A stretch of 64,000 nucleotides of DNA from Duganella aquatilis (lineage in GTDB: Bacteria > Pseudomonadota > Gammaproteobacteria > Burkholderiales > Burkholderiaceae_D): positions 79,849 to 143,848 of the forward strand of contig NZ_WKJL01000016.1 in assembly GCF_009674565.1 (NCBI RefSeq), read 5' to 3'. Below are positions 8,016-16,588 of this stretch, piece by piece. A program made the position numbers and the translations under genes. The notes beneath the pieces were generated by a model, which saw only the letters and a program-made list of their open reading frames with translations, ran no database searches and was not told the DNA's origin. The stretch's first letter is position 1. Every line of letters begins with the position of its first letter.

Positions 8016-9071
8016 TTATACCAGACATTGTTCTAAACCGCTAATAAAGATGTCTTTGGGCAGATTTTTACCTATAAATACCATTTTGCTGCCGCGAACG
8101 TCGTTTTCTCCCCATTTCGCGCCCAGGTCGCTGCCCATAATCTGGTGCACGCCCTGGAATACTACCTTGCGGTCGGCGTCCTGCATGAACAATACGCCTT
8201 TGTAGCGCAGCATGCGAGGACCGTAGACATTCACCAGGCCGCCGAGGAATTCGTCCAGCTTGGCGGTGTCGAACGGACGGTTGCTCTTGAACACGAAGGC
8301 GGCGATGTCGTCGGTGTGGTGGCTGTGGTGGTGATCGTGATGATCGTGATCGTGGCCATGGTGGTCGTGGCCGCAGTGCTCGTCGTGGACGTGGCCGTCT
8401 TCATGGGTCTGCTCGGTCAGCAGGAAGTCCGGGTCCAGTTCCAGCTTGTCGTTGAGGTTGAAGCCTTTCAGGTCCATCACCTCGGCGATCGGCGCGCGAC
8501 CGAAGTCGGACTTGCTGATCGGCGCGCGCGGGTTGATGCGGGCCAGGCGGGCGGTCAGTGCGGCCAGCTGTTCCTCGGTCACCAGGTCGGTCTTGGACAG
8601 CAGGATCTTGTCGGCGAAACCGACCTGGCGCTGGGCTTCCTCGTGCTGGTCCAGCTGGTCCATGGCGTGGCGGGCGTCCACCACAGTGACCACGGCGTCA
8701 AGCATGTAGTTAGCGCCCACTTCCTCGTCAACGAAGAAGGTCTGCGCCACCGGGCCGGGATTGGCCAGGCCGGTGGTCTCGATCACCACGCGGTCGAACT
8801 GGATCTCGCCGGCTTCGCGCTTCTGCGCCAGGCTGCTGAGGGCGACGATCAGGTCGCCGCGCACGGTGCAGCAGATGCAGCCGTTGTTCATTTCCACGAT
8901 CTGCTCGCCGGTGTCCTGCACCAGGATTTCGTTGTCGATGTTTTCCTGGCCGAATTCATTCTCGATGACGGCAATGCGCATGCCGTGCTCTTCCTGCAGG
9001 ATGCGGTTGAGCAGCGTGGTTTTGCCGGCGCCGAGGAAGCCGGTCAGGATGGTGGTGGGAATCATGGACAT
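8016..9071 (-). CDS. CobW/COG0523-family metallochaperone GTPase with His-rich loop
   Basis: 351 residues from ATG 9071 (MSMIPTTILTG; another ATG at 9065; the longer frame would need TTG). P-loop GFLGAGKTT at residues 11-19, the COG0523 metal motif C65-I-C67-C68, Walker-B-like ETTGLANP, and SKTDLV as the guanine-specificity motif. A loop at about residues 222-252 is extremely rich in His and Asp, a likely metal (zinc or nickel) store or sensor, and is followed by the CobW C-terminal domain. Such proteins deliver metal to client enzymes at the cost of GTP. Lies between xerC and dksA. Client unknown. Confidence 0.88.
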   Translation of the reverse strand: MSMIPTTILTGFLGAGKTTLLNRILQEEHGMRIAVIENEFGQENIDNEILVQDTGEQIVEMNNGCICCTVRGDLIVALSSLAQKREAGEIQFDRVVIETTGLANPGPVAQTFFVDEEVGANYMLDAVVTVVDARHAMDQLDQHEEAQRQVGFADKILLSKTDLVTEEQLAALTARLARINPRAPISKSDFGRAPIAEVMDLKGFNLNDKLELDPDFLLTEQTHEDGHVHDEHCGHDHHGHDHDHHDHHHSHHTDDIAAFVFKSNRPFDTAKLDEFLGGLVNVYGPRMLRYKGVLFMQDADRKVVFQGVHQIMGSDLGAKWGENDVRGSKMVFIGKNLPKDIFISGLEQCLV

Positions 9072-9128
9072 GGGTAGGTATCGTTTCAAAATGCGTTAAT
9101 GCAATCGGCTGATTATGCCGGAATTTTT

Positions 9129-9180
9129 CTGGCGCTTGCAATTCGTCCAATTGAGCAATATCAGCACCGCGGTGCGCCAG
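9129..9180. repeat. Nested inverted repeats between xerC and the CobW gene
   Basis: CTGGCGC (9129-9135) and GCGCCAG (9174-9180) are perfect complements and enclose the 12-base palindrome GCACCGCGGTGC (9164-9175). No T-tract follows on the minus strand, so a terminator is not clear. It could be an operator for the CobW gene or an RNA structure between the two cistrons. Confidence 0.4.
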
Positions 9181-9187
9181 CCCACCT

Positions 9188-10123
9188 TTACTTCACTTTG
9201 GCGCGCGGATGGGCTTTATCGTAGACCTCGGCCAGGTGCTGGAAATCCAGCGCCGTGTAGACCTGGGTCGAGCTGATGCTGCTGTGGCCCAGCATTTCCT
9301 GCACCGCGCGCAGGTCGCCCGACGATTGCAGCACGTGCGAGGCGAAGGAGTGGCGCAGCATGTGCGGATGCACGTGCACCGGCGCGCCATGGGCCACGCC
9401 GTGGGCTTGCAGGCGCTGCTGGATCACGCGCGGCGTGACGCGGCTGCCGCGCGTGCTGAGGAACAGGGCGTCGCCGCCGTCGGCCGGCGCCGGCCGCACC
9501 GCCAGCCAGGCGTGCAGCGCATCCATGGCGGCCGCGCCGACCGGCACCACGCGCCGCTTGTTGCCCTTGCCGGTGACGGTCACCTCGCGGTTGCCGATTT
9601 CCACCCAGCCGAGGCTGCTTTTGCCGGGCGTGACGTCCAGCCCGGCCAGTTCGGACACCCGCAGGCCGCTGGAATACAGCAGTTCGAACATGGCGCGGTT
9701 GCACAGCTCGGCCGGCTCGGGCGCGGCGCCGGCCACGGGCCGGGACGGCGCCACCAGCTGCACGGCGTCGTCCACCGACAGCGCGCGCGGCAGGGTCTTG
9801 GCCTGTTTCGGCGCACGCACGCCCTGCACCGGGTTGGCCGCCAGCGTTACGTGCTCTCCGAGCCAGTTGAAAAAGCCGCGCCAGCTGGACAGCTTGCGGG
9901 CGATGGAGCGGGGATCGAGTTGCTGCGCGTGCAGCCTGGCGGTCAGGCGGCGCACCGCGTGGTGGTCCAGCGCGGTCCAGTCCTGCTCGCCGGACAGCGC
10001 GGCCAGTTCCTGCAGGTCGCGGGCGTAGGCGGCGGTGGTGTGCGGCGACAGCTGGCGCACGCCGCGCAGGTGGGCGAGATAGGCGTCGATCCAGGCCAGC
10101 TTGCTGTCCGGCGCGGCGCCCAT
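9188..10123 (-). CDS. xerC: XerC site-specific tyrosine recombinase
   Basis: 311 residues starting MGAAPDSKLAWIDAYL; the start is set by the gap of 11 bases after the DUF484 stop. The N-terminal SAM-like core-binding domain includes LSPHTTAAYARDL. Catalytic residues are all present: R155 (SSGLRVSEL), K186 (GKGNKRR), H254 and R257 (HPHMLRHSF), H280 (LGHSS) and the nucleophile Y289 (TQVYT). With XerD it resolves chromosome dimers at dif. The DUF484-xerC pairing is conserved in proteobacteria. No defect seen. Confidence 0.95.
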   Translation of the reverse strand: MGAAPDSKLAWIDAYLAHLRGVRQLSPHTTAAYARDLQELAALSGEQDWTALDHHAVRRLTARLHAQQLDPRSIARKLSSWRGFFNWLGEHVTLAANPVQGVRAPKQAKTLPRALSVDDAVQLVAPSRPVAGAAPEPAELCNRAMFELLYSSGLRVSELAGLDVTPGKSSLGWVEIGNREVTVTGKGNKRRVVPVGAAAMDALHAWLAVRPAPADGGDALFLSTRGSRVTPRVIQQRLQAHGVAHGAPVHVHPHMLRHSFASHVLQSSGDLRAVQEMLGHSSISSTQVYTALDFQHLAEVYDKAHPRAKVK

Positions 10124-10134
10124 GATCTCAGGCT

Positions 10135-10803
10135 TCAGGCCAGCAGCCAGGCCAGCGCGGTGCTGGAGGTTTCGCCGATGTGGATCAGGAAGTCGGTGGC
10201 CATCAGCGAGGTGAAGCGGTTGGCGTCCTGCGACCCCATGATCAGCAGGCCGAAGGCTTGCTTGTCGCCCGGCTTGCGCAGCGGGATGATGACGGTGGAC
10301 ACCACGGCGCTCGGATCGTCCAGCCAGCGCACCGCCTCGAAGTCCTTGTTGGCGCCGCAGTACGGGGCCAGCAGGCTGTTGGCGAAGATGCGCGCGTCTT
10401 CCGACACGCCCTTGACGAACCATTCGTCGGCGTAGTCCGGGGCGGCGCCCCAGATGCGCAGCGTGACCTGCGGCACCTCGAAACTGTTTTTCAGGCCGCT
10501 GGCGACCGCGTGCGGCATCGAGCCGACGTCTTCCGATTGCAGCAGCACCTGGGTCCAGCGGTGGAACTTGTTGGCGATGGCTTCGTTTTCCGACGCCAGG
10601 CGCATCAGGTTGCTCATGCGCAGTTCCAGCGTTTTGTATTTGTCGCGCAACACTTCCATCTGGCGTTCCTGCAGCGAGACGGCGCGGCCGGTCAGCGGAC
10701 TGGCCAGTTTGATTTCACCCAGCAAATCAGCGTGTTCTTCGAAGAATTGCGGGTGGTCGGTCAGGTACTGCGCGACGAGGGTGGAATCCAGTGGAGCGGT
10801 CAT
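10135..10803 (-). CDS. DUF484 family protein (GAF-like), unknown function
   Basis: 222 residues starting MTAPLDSTLVAQYLTDHPQF at ATG 10803; the longer frame passes through a terminator and is rejected. N-terminal short helical region with HPQFFEEHADLL, a coiled coil (about residues 45-75), then a GAF-like domain with LLIMGSQDANRFTSLMATDF, the family signature in which a GS motif sits near FTS. It precedes xerC and the two are very probably co-transcribed. Function of the family is not established. Confidence 0.88.
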   Translation of the reverse strand: MTAPLDSTLVAQYLTDHPQFFEEHADLLGEIKLASPLTGRAVSLQERQMEVLRDKYKTLELRMSNLMRLASENEAIANKFHRWTQVLLQSEDVGSMPHAVASGLKNSFEVPQVTLRIWGAAPDYADEWFVKGVSEDARIFANSLLAPYCGANKDFEAVRWLDDPSAVVSTVIIPLRKPGDKQAFGLLIMGSQDANRFTSLMATDFLIHIGETSSTALAWLLA

Positions 10804-10844
10804 TGAGGTACTTTGTATGCGAGGTTGGTGTGCAATTCTAAACG

Positions 10845-10875
10845 AAAAAAAACGGACATGGTGACCCATGCCCGT
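10845..10875 (-). terminator. Intrinsic terminator after the porin gene
   Basis: On the minus strand ACGGGCATGG, a 4-base loop and CCATGTCCGT (one G-U pair), followed by eight T. It lies between the porin stop (10919) and the DUF484 start, insulating the two units. Confidence 0.85.
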
Positions 10876-10918
10876 CATTCCCCAACTCATGCTGGCAGTT
10901 TCTGCCGACTGCTCAACC

Positions 10919-11971
10919 TTAGAAGTTGTGGTGGATACCGACGCTGTAGAAATTAAAGGTGGTGGTCGCGGTTGCTTTGCGGCGGGTGCCGTCCACGTAC
11001 ACATAGGTGCGCGGCGAGAAGTTGTAGTCGTAGCCCAGCGAGAATTGCTTGGTCTTGGCGATGGTGGCGACGTTGAGCGCGTTGTCCGGCGTCTTGCGGC
11101 CGATGCCGGCGCGCACCATGCCGGGGCCGATGTTGTAGTTGGCGCCGATCATCCAGGCCTTGGTGATCGGATTGATCGGCACGCTGAAGTCCTGGTCCTG
11201 GCGCTGGTAGGTGGCCATCAGCTTGAGGTCGTTGATCGGCTTGAACGAGGCGCCGAGCGACCACAGCTTGGTGGCCACGGCGTTGCGCTCGTAGGCGGCG
11301 TAGGCGGCAAACGGGCCCTGGGTGGCGGTGGCGCTGACCGAGTACGGGTACTTGGCCGCCATGCTGTTGGCCGGGAACTGCGGCGCGGCGGCGGTGCCGC
11401 GGCCGATGATGATCGGGTTGTTGTTGGCCTCGCGGCTGGCGACGGTGAGGTTCAGCTGGAAGATGTTGGCGACCACCGGCGAGTTGTAGAACACGGCGTT
11501 GGAGAAGCGGTTCAGCGAATTGCCGGCCACGCTCATCGGATCGCTGGTGTAGCCGGCCACTTGCAGGTCGGTCTGGTAGCCGGCCACGGCCGGCATGCCG
11601 GACCAGGGTTCGAAGGCGGTGCTGGTTTCCTGGAAGGCGCTCAGGCCGCGGCCCAGGCGCAGCGTGCCGAAGTCGCCCTGCAGGCCGACCCGGCTCTGGC
11701 CCTGGAACAGCGGGCGCACGGTGTTTTCGATGACGCCGGTGTCCGGCTCGTAGCGGATTTCCAGCTGGAACAGGGCCTTCAGCCCGCTGCCGAGGTCTTC
11801 TACGCCGCGGAAGCCCAGCTTGTTGTTGTCGCGCTTGCCGACAGCGGTGATGTCGGTGTCGGTGCGGCGCGACACCCCGGCGTCCAGGGTGCCGTAAATG
11901 CTGACCGACGATTGCGCGTATGCGCCGGAGAAAACGCCCGTGAATGCCAGAGCCACCAAAGTTTTCTTCAT
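10919..11971 (-). CDS. Gram-negative trimeric porin (Bordetella/Burkholderia type)
   Basis: 350 residues starting MKKTLVALAFTG with RBS AAAGGAATAAAA before the ATG. Signal peptide cleaved after GAYA, giving the typical mature start QSSVSIYGTLDAG. Family landmarks: NKLGFRGVEDLGSGLKALFQ, FQGQSRVGLQG for the L3/constriction region, and the terminal FYSVGIHHNF with C-terminal Phe. A 16-stranded general diffusion porin in the outer membrane. It has its own strong terminator and a long upstream region, so it is monocistronic. It sits between dapF and DUF484, which are often close neighbours in relatives. Confidence 0.93.
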   Translation of the reverse strand: MKKTLVALAFTGVFSGAYAQSSVSIYGTLDAGVSRRTDTDITAVGKRDNNKLGFRGVEDLGSGLKALFQLEIRYEPDTGVIENTVRPLFQGQSRVGLQGDFGTLRLGRGLSAFQETSTAFEPWSGMPAVAGYQTDLQVAGYTSDPMSVAGNSLNRFSNAVFYNSPVVANIFQLNLTVASREANNNPIIIGRGTAAAPQFPANSMAAKYPYSVSATATQGPFAAYAAYERNAVATKLWSLGASFKPINDLKLMATYQRQDQDFSVPINPITKAWMIGANYNIGPGMVRAGIGRKTPDNALNVATIAKTKQFSLGYDYNFSPRTYVYVDGTRRKATATTTFNFYSVGIHHNF

Positions 11972-12360
11972 TTTTATTCCTTTTATAAGTGTATTTCTCA
12001 TCCCCACCGCTACCTGACCGGTTGCTGGAACATTAATAGGTCGCTGCCGCGATGGCGCTGGAATGGTCGAGTGGAACGGCTTGTTTTGGTCGAAAGCCGC
12101 GGAACCAGGGCTTATTGTTGTATTTTCGAAACGTTAATCTGCCAACTTATCGGGCCCGGAGGGGGCCTTGTTTGCTTTCATTCGGGCATCAGAACAGCTC
12201 TAGCGTACAGGCGGGGGAGGGGGGCATCGCTTGTGGCAGATCAATCCGCGCGCGCATATTGTTTAGCGTGTGGCGCAGATGGCACGCTACACTAGGATAC
12301 AAATGGCGCCGCGGACCGCACAGTGGCGCCCCCCGCTTCGATGACTTGCATGCAGAGACA
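11972..12360. other. 389-base intergenic region between divergent porin and Sel1 genes
   Basis: No coding sequence I would defend. It must hold the porin promoter (minus strand) and that of the Sel1-repeat gene (plus strand), but I could not assign boxes with confidence. An inverted repeat AGCGTG...CACGCT (12265-12270 and 12283-12288) lies about 70 bases upstream of the Sel1 start. Base composition is lower in GC than the neighbouring genes in its first third. Confidence 0.5.
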
Positions 12361-13806
12361 ATGGCCAATCGAGAAGAGTTAGGGATCATCAGGGGCGCCC
12401 GCGCCGGAGACGCGGACTGCCAACTGGCGCTGGGCAAGCTGTACCTGTTCGGTGGCGCCAGCCTGCCGCGTAATGTGCCAACCGCGCTGCACTGGCTGGA
12501 GCGCGCCGCCCGACAGGAGCGCGATGAAGCGTGGCGCCTGATCGGCAGCCATATTCCCGTTGAAATCGCCCGCCACTGCGCGCCGGATGTGCTGCGCTGG
12601 TATCAGCGCGCCTGCGACGCCGGCATCGCGGCGGCCGGGCAGGTGCTGGCCCAGCTGGCGCAGCCGCCCGCGCCGGCGCCCTTGTGCCAGCACAGCGCGC
12701 CATCCGCCGCGCCGCCGCCGCGCCCGTCCATGTTGGCGCGTCAACCGGCACTACCCTTGCATGGCGACCATGCGCTGAGCGCGCAACAACAGGCCCAGCT
12801 GGACCAGCTGTGGCAGCAAAACCACGCGGCGTTTCTACAACAGGCGCGTCCCTTGCTGCGGCCGCTGCTGGCCGCCGCGCCGGCCGACGCCGAAGTGGCG
12901 CGCATGGCCGACTGGCAGCCGGCGCCGCAGCTGCTGACCTTGCTGGCGCGCTGCGCCGAACTGCTGCCGCCCACCGGCAGCGACGCCGCATTGCAGCAGT
13001 GCCGCGAACTGGCTGCCTACGGCGGTGAACGCAACGCCCAGCTGGCGCTGGGACTGTGGTTCGCGCGCATGGATGGCGAAGGCAAGCGCCAGAGCCAGGG
13101 CATCGCCGCCGTCAACTTCAAGCGCGCCATCCGCTGGCTGACGCTGGCCGGCGAGCAGGGCCTGGCGGACGCGTGGTTCGCGCTGTCGCGCATCTACCTG
13201 AAACCGGAATTTTCGCAGCGCTGCGTGGCCGAGGCGCAAGGCTATCTGGAGCGGGCGGCGGAGATGGGACATTGCGGCGCGCAGCTGGAGTGCGGCATCT
13301 ACGCCTGGCGCAACCGCCGCGCCGACGAACACAGCGACGTGCGCGCCGCCTACTGGCTGCAGAAGGCCGCGGCGCAGGGCTGCCCGCAGGCGGAAGCCGC
13401 GCTGGAGCGGGTGGCGTGCGTGGCCAAGGAAGCGGACTGGATCACCAGCATCGTCACCTGCCTGACGCGGGAATTATTGGAAAGCCAGCCCTTGCTGGCG
13501 GCGCGGCTGGAGCTGGCCGCGCTGTTCGGCCTGAGCCGGGCGGAAGCGTTATTGCTGGATGTGAAGACGGCCGACCACGGCCATTGCCTGGTGGTGGATA
13601 TCCGCGCCAGCTACGGCCGCAGCAAGCGCCGGCTGGTGCTGCTGCGCACGGCGCGCGAGCGGCAGGCGCTGGACCGCATCGTGCGCCTGTTTGAGTCCAT
13701 CGACAGCGGGCCGGATGGCTGGGAAGGCAACTACCGCCAGCGCCTGTACCGGCTCAAGACCTGGTTGCCGGCCGGCGTGGCGGACGAGTTGCTGGCCGCT
13801 GCCTGA
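12361..13806 (+). CDS. Sel1-repeat (TPR-like) protein of unknown function
   Basis: 481 residues from ATG 12361 (MANREELGIIRGARAGDADC); the frame is open further upstream but that stretch lacks family character. Sel1-like units are visible at the N-terminus (ADCQLALGKLYLFGGA, then ALHWLERAAR) and in the middle (AQLALGLWFARMDGEGK, GLADAWFALSRIYLKPE, GAQLECGIYAW). A Pro/Ala-rich linker at about residues 98-125 separates the blocks. The C-terminal 120 residues (around YGRSKRRLVLLRTARERQAL) lie outside the repeats. No signal peptide or membrane segment: cytoplasmic scaffold likely. It converges on dapF with 8 bases between stops. Confidence 0.75.
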   Translation: MANREELGIIRGARAGDADCQLALGKLYLFGGASLPRNVPTALHWLERAARQERDEAWRLIGSHIPVEIARHCAPDVLRWYQRACDAGIAAAGQVLAQLAQPPAPAPLCQHSAPSAAPPPRPSMLARQPALPLHGDHALSAQQQAQLDQLWQQNHAAFLQQARPLLRPLLAAAPADAEVARMADWQPAPQLLTLLARCAELLPPTGSDAALQQCRELAAYGGERNAQLALGLWFARMDGEGKRQSQGIAAVNFKRAIRWLTLAGEQGLADAWFALSRIYLKPEFSQRCVAEAQGYLERAAEMGHCGAQLECGIYAWRNRRADEHSDVRAAYWLQKAAAQGCPQAEAALERVACVAKEADWITSIVTCLTRELLESQPLLAARLELAALFGLSRAEALLLDVKTADHGHCLVVDIRASYGRSKRRLVLLRTARERQALDRIVRLFESIDSGPDGWEGNYRQRLYRLKTWLPAGVADELLAAA

Positions 13807-13814
13807 ATCACGGC

Positions 13815-14678
13815 TCAGATTTCGATTTCGCCTTCGAACACCGTCACGGCGGGGCCGGTCAGCCATACCGGCTGGCCTTCGCCGTCCCAGCTGATCGACA
13901 GCTGGCCGCCGCGCGCGTCGATGCGCACCGGGCTGTCCAGCAGGCCGCGGCGGATGCCGGCCACGGCCGCCGCGCAGGCGCCGGTGCCGCAGGCCAGCGT
14001 TTCGCCGACGCCGCGCTCGAACACCCGCAGCTTGACGTGCTGGCGGTCGATAATCTGCATGAAGCCGGCGTTGACGCGGTTCGGGAAGCGCACGTGGTGC
14101 TCGATCAGCGGGCCGGTCAGTTCCACCGGCGCGGCGTCGACATCATCGACCACCTGCACCGCGTGCGGATTGCCCATCGATACCGCCGAAATCAGCACGC
14201 TTTCGCGCGCGCCGCCCAGTTCCAGCACCAGCGGCCACAGCGTGTCGCGGCCTTGCGGCTCGCCCTGCAGGCCTTCGGCGTCGAACGGCACGCGGCCCGG
14301 TTCCAGGATAGGCGCGCCCATGTCGACCGTGATGCTGCCGTCCGCCTCCAGGCGCGGCGCGATGACGCCGGCCTTGGTCTGCACGGTGATGCTGCGCTGG
14401 TCGGTCAGGCCCTTCTCCGAGACGAACTTGACGAAGGCGCGCGAGCCGTTGCCGCACTGCTCCACTTCGCCGCCGTCGGCGTTGAAGATGCGGTAGCGGA
14501 AATCGCAGCCGGCCTCGGTCGGCTTTTCCACCAGCAGGATCTGGTCGGCGCCGACGCCGAAGCGGCGGTCGCCCAGCAGCTTCCACTGCGCTGGCGTGAA
14601 GTCGATGTGCTGGTTGACGCCGTCGATGACGACGAAATCGTTGCCGGCGCCGTGCATTTTGGTGAATTTGAGTTTCAT
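13815..14678 (-). CDS. dapF: Diaminopimelate epimerase
   Basis: 287 residues. Converts LL- to meso-diaminopimelate for lysine and peptidoglycan synthesis without a cofactor. The two catalytic cysteines are C75 (EQCGNGSRA) and C230 (LACGTGACAAA), and the N-terminus KMHGAGNDFVVID is the family signature. Its start lies 7 bases after the stop of the acyltransferase upstream, so it is the last gene of a three-gene minus-strand operon. Cytoplasmic. Confidence 0.97.
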   Translation of the reverse strand: MKLKFTKMHGAGNDFVVIDGVNQHIDFTPAQWKLLGDRRFGVGADQILLVEKPTEAGCDFRYRIFNADGGEVEQCGNGSRAFVKFVSEKGLTDQRSITVQTKAGVIAPRLEADGSITVDMGAPILEPGRVPFDAEGLQGEPQGRDTLWPLVLELGGARESVLISAVSMGNPHAVQVVDDVDAAPVELTGPLIEHHVRFPNRVNAGFMQIIDRQHVKLRVFERGVGETLACGTGACAAAVAGIRRGLLDSPVRIDARGGQLSISWDGEGQPVWLTGPAVTVFEGEIEI

Positions 14679-14685
14679 GGGCGGT

Positions 14686-15564
14686 TTATTTTTTGCTGTA
14701 CAGCGAAGGCTCGCCGTTCGGGCGGGTCTTGAAACGTTTGTGGGTCCAGAAGTATTCGGCCGGGGCTTCGCGCACGCGCTCCTCGATGAACTGGTTCATG
14801 CGGCGGGTGGCGGCCACCATGTCGTCGCCAGGGTAATTGTCCCACACTGGGTAGAATTTCACACGCCATCCCTGGTAATTCGGCAGGAAGGTGGCGATCA
14901 CCGGCATCACCTGCGCGCCGGTGGTGGCGGCGATGCGGGCGGTGGCGGTCAGCGTGGCGGCCTCGACGCCGAAGAAGGGCACGAATTCGGCATCCTTCTC
15001 GCCGAAATCCATGTCCGGCAGCATGAAGTAGGGCAGCTTGTCGCGCAGCGCACGCAGGATGGGCTTGATGCCGTCCTGACGGGTGAACAGCTTGACCGGC
15101 TTGAAGCGGGCGCGGCCGGCGCGCAGCACCTGGTCGAAGGCGGCGTTCTTCTGCGTCACGTACATCGACGAGGCGCTGGCTTCCATGGCGATCGAGGCGC
15201 CGGCCACGTCCAGGCAGACAAAGTGCGGGCACAGCAGGATGGTCGGCTTGTCGGTCATCTCGGCAACAGGAATGACGCCGTTCGGTTCGATCTGGATCAG
15301 GCGTTTCAGGCGCGCTTCAGGCGCCCACCACAGCACCGCGCGTTCCCACACGCTGCGCGAATAGGCCTGGAAATGGCGGTGGGCGATGTCCACCCGTTCC
15401 GCCTCGGTCAGCTCCGGCAGGCACAGGCGCAGATTGGTCAGCGCGATGTGACGGCGCGAGCGCAGCGTCGCAAACAATAAAGTGCCGATGGCGTCGCCAA
15501 AGCGGCCCAGCAGCGGCAGTGGCAGCCAGTGCAGCAGCCACATCAATCCCAACGTCAGTTTCAT
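14686..15564 (-). CDS. LpxL/HtrB-type lipid A late acyltransferase (first of two)
   Basis: 292 residues. An N-terminal hydrophobic segment (LTLGLMWLLHWLPL) anchors it to the inner membrane. The acyltransferase motif HX4D is HFVCLD, and GDD in PGDDMVAATRRMN and WTHKRFKTRP are further family blocks. It adds a secondary acyl chain to Kdo2-lipid IVA or a close relative; the specific acyl donor cannot be told. Its ATG overlaps the stop of a second acyltransferase gene upstream (ATGA), giving a tandem LpxL-type pair as usual in beta-proteobacteria. Confidence 0.9.
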   Translation of the reverse strand: MKLTLGLMWLLHWLPLPLLGRFGDAIGTLLFATLRSRRHIALTNLRLCLPELTEAERVDIAHRHFQAYSRSVWERAVLWWAPEARLKRLIQIEPNGVIPVAEMTDKPTILLCPHFVCLDVAGASIAMEASASSMYVTQKNAAFDQVLRAGRARFKPVKLFTRQDGIKPILRALRDKLPYFMLPDMDFGEKDAEFVPFFGVEAATLTATARIAATTGAQVMPVIATFLPNYQGWRVKFYPVWDNYPGDDMVAATRRMNQFIEERVREAPAEYFWTHKRFKTRPNGEPSLYSKK

Positions 15565-16412
15565 GCGTGTTCTCCCGCCACCGGTGCGGCTATGCCGTGC
15601 GGCACCTTGTAGCGGTTATAGCTCCAGTAATATTGCGACGGATTGCGGGCGATCAGGCGCTCCATGGCGCTGTTGATCGCTTGCGCCTGGGCGGCGTTGT
15701 CGCCGTCCAGCGTGCCGTCAAAGGGCACGAAGCGTACCACATAGCCGCGTCCTGCCGGCAGCCGCTCGGCGTAGGTGATGATGACGGTGGCGTCGCCCAG
15801 CTGGGCCAGCTTGGCCGGCAGGGTCATCGAGTAGGCGTCGCGGCCGAAGAACTTGGCCCACACGCCTTCGCCTTCCTGCGGCACCTGGTCGGGCAGCACG
15901 CCGACCGGCTGGCCCTTCTTGAGGAACTTGGCCAGCATGCGCACGCCGGACATGTTTGCCGGCGCCAGCAGCAGGTTCTTGCGCGCGCGGGCGCCTTCGA
16001 TCAGCGGCTTCAGCGCGGCTTTTTTCGGCGGCCGGTACATCACCATCAGTTCGGTGCGCAGGGCGATTTCCTGCGCGACGATTTCAAAGCAGCCCAGGTG
16101 TGGCGTCATGAACACAATGCCGCGGCCGGCGTCCAGTTCGGTCTGCACCAGTTCCCAGTTCTCCAGCGTGGCGTGGCGCGACACGCGGGCCGGATCGGCG
16201 CACCAGATGAAGGGCAGCTCGAACATGCTTTTGCCGGCTTCGGCCACGGCGGCCGACAGGTGCTGGCTATAGCCGGCCTGCGCCATGTTGTCGCGCAGGC
16301 GGCGGCGGTAGGACGGCGAGGCCCAGTACACCAGCCAGCCCAGCGCGGCGCCGGCCGCGTGCAGGAAGGACAGCGGGAAAATCGAGAGAAAACGGAAGAT
16401 GGGAACCAGCAT
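15561..16412 (-). CDS. LpxL/HtrB-type lipid A late acyltransferase (second of two)
   Basis: 283 residues. N-terminal membrane anchor (FLSIFPLSFLHAAGAAL), then WLVYWASPSYRRRLRDN. The catalytic HX4E is PHLGCFE, and PDQVPQEGEGVW and YYWSYNRYKVP are conserved blocks. Paralogous to the following gene; together they probably complete the two secondary acylations of lipid A. First gene of the operon that ends with dapF, divergent from metK across a 173-base region. Confidence 0.9.
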   Translation of the reverse strand: MLVPIFRFLSIFPLSFLHAAGAALGWLVYWASPSYRRRLRDNMAQAGYSQHLSAAVAEAGKSMFELPFIWCADPARVSRHATLENWELVQTELDAGRGIVFMTPHLGCFEIVAQEIALRTELMVMYRPPKKAALKPLIEGARARKNLLLAPANMSGVRMLAKFLKKGQPVGVLPDQVPQEGEGVWAKFFGRDAYSMTLPAKLAQLGDATVIITYAERLPAGRGYVVRFVPFDGTLDGDNAAQAQAINSAMERLIARNPSQYYWSYNRYKVPHGIAAPVAGEHA

Positions 16413-16498
16413 GAGAAAATTCTGCCTGTGTTAGAAGCAAGCTTTTTTAAAAAAGCGTAAAATACCACGTTAAGTAGTAACCGCTGAGTTAATGACAA

Positions 16499-16588
16499 CT
16501 TGCGATGCGGGATATAAATATCGCTAAAGCGTCGCAAGCCGTGCTGGTATGCGACCGTTTTCTCAAACCATATCAGGAGCTTGCGATG
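16499..16588 (+). promoter_or_regulatory. Structured metK leader with two mutually exclusive hairpins
   Basis: GCGTCGCAAGC at 16529-16539 can pair with CTTGCGATGC at 16499-16508 (10 bp, one G-U) or with GCTTGCGATG at 16579-16588 (10 bp, one G-U), which contains the last base of the Shine-Dalgarno AGGAG and the metK AUG. The exact 9-base repeat CTTGCGATG at 16499 and 16580 makes this possible. It looks like a translational switch; no match to a riboswitch class that I recognise. Confidence 0.5.

Noticed and set aside
9188..10123. Mobile-element integrase
   Set aside because: The tyrosine recombinase has XerC length and layout and sits in the DUF484-xerC context, not beside an att site.
12259..12293. 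Possible sigma-54 or sigma-70 promoter before the Sel1 gene
   Set aside because: TGGCAC-like and TTGTTT/TACACT pieces are present, but spacing and the second box do not fit either consensus.
12052..12360. Longer start for the Sel1-repeat protein
   Set aside because: The extra 103 residues show no repeat or domain character and cover the region that must contain the promoter.
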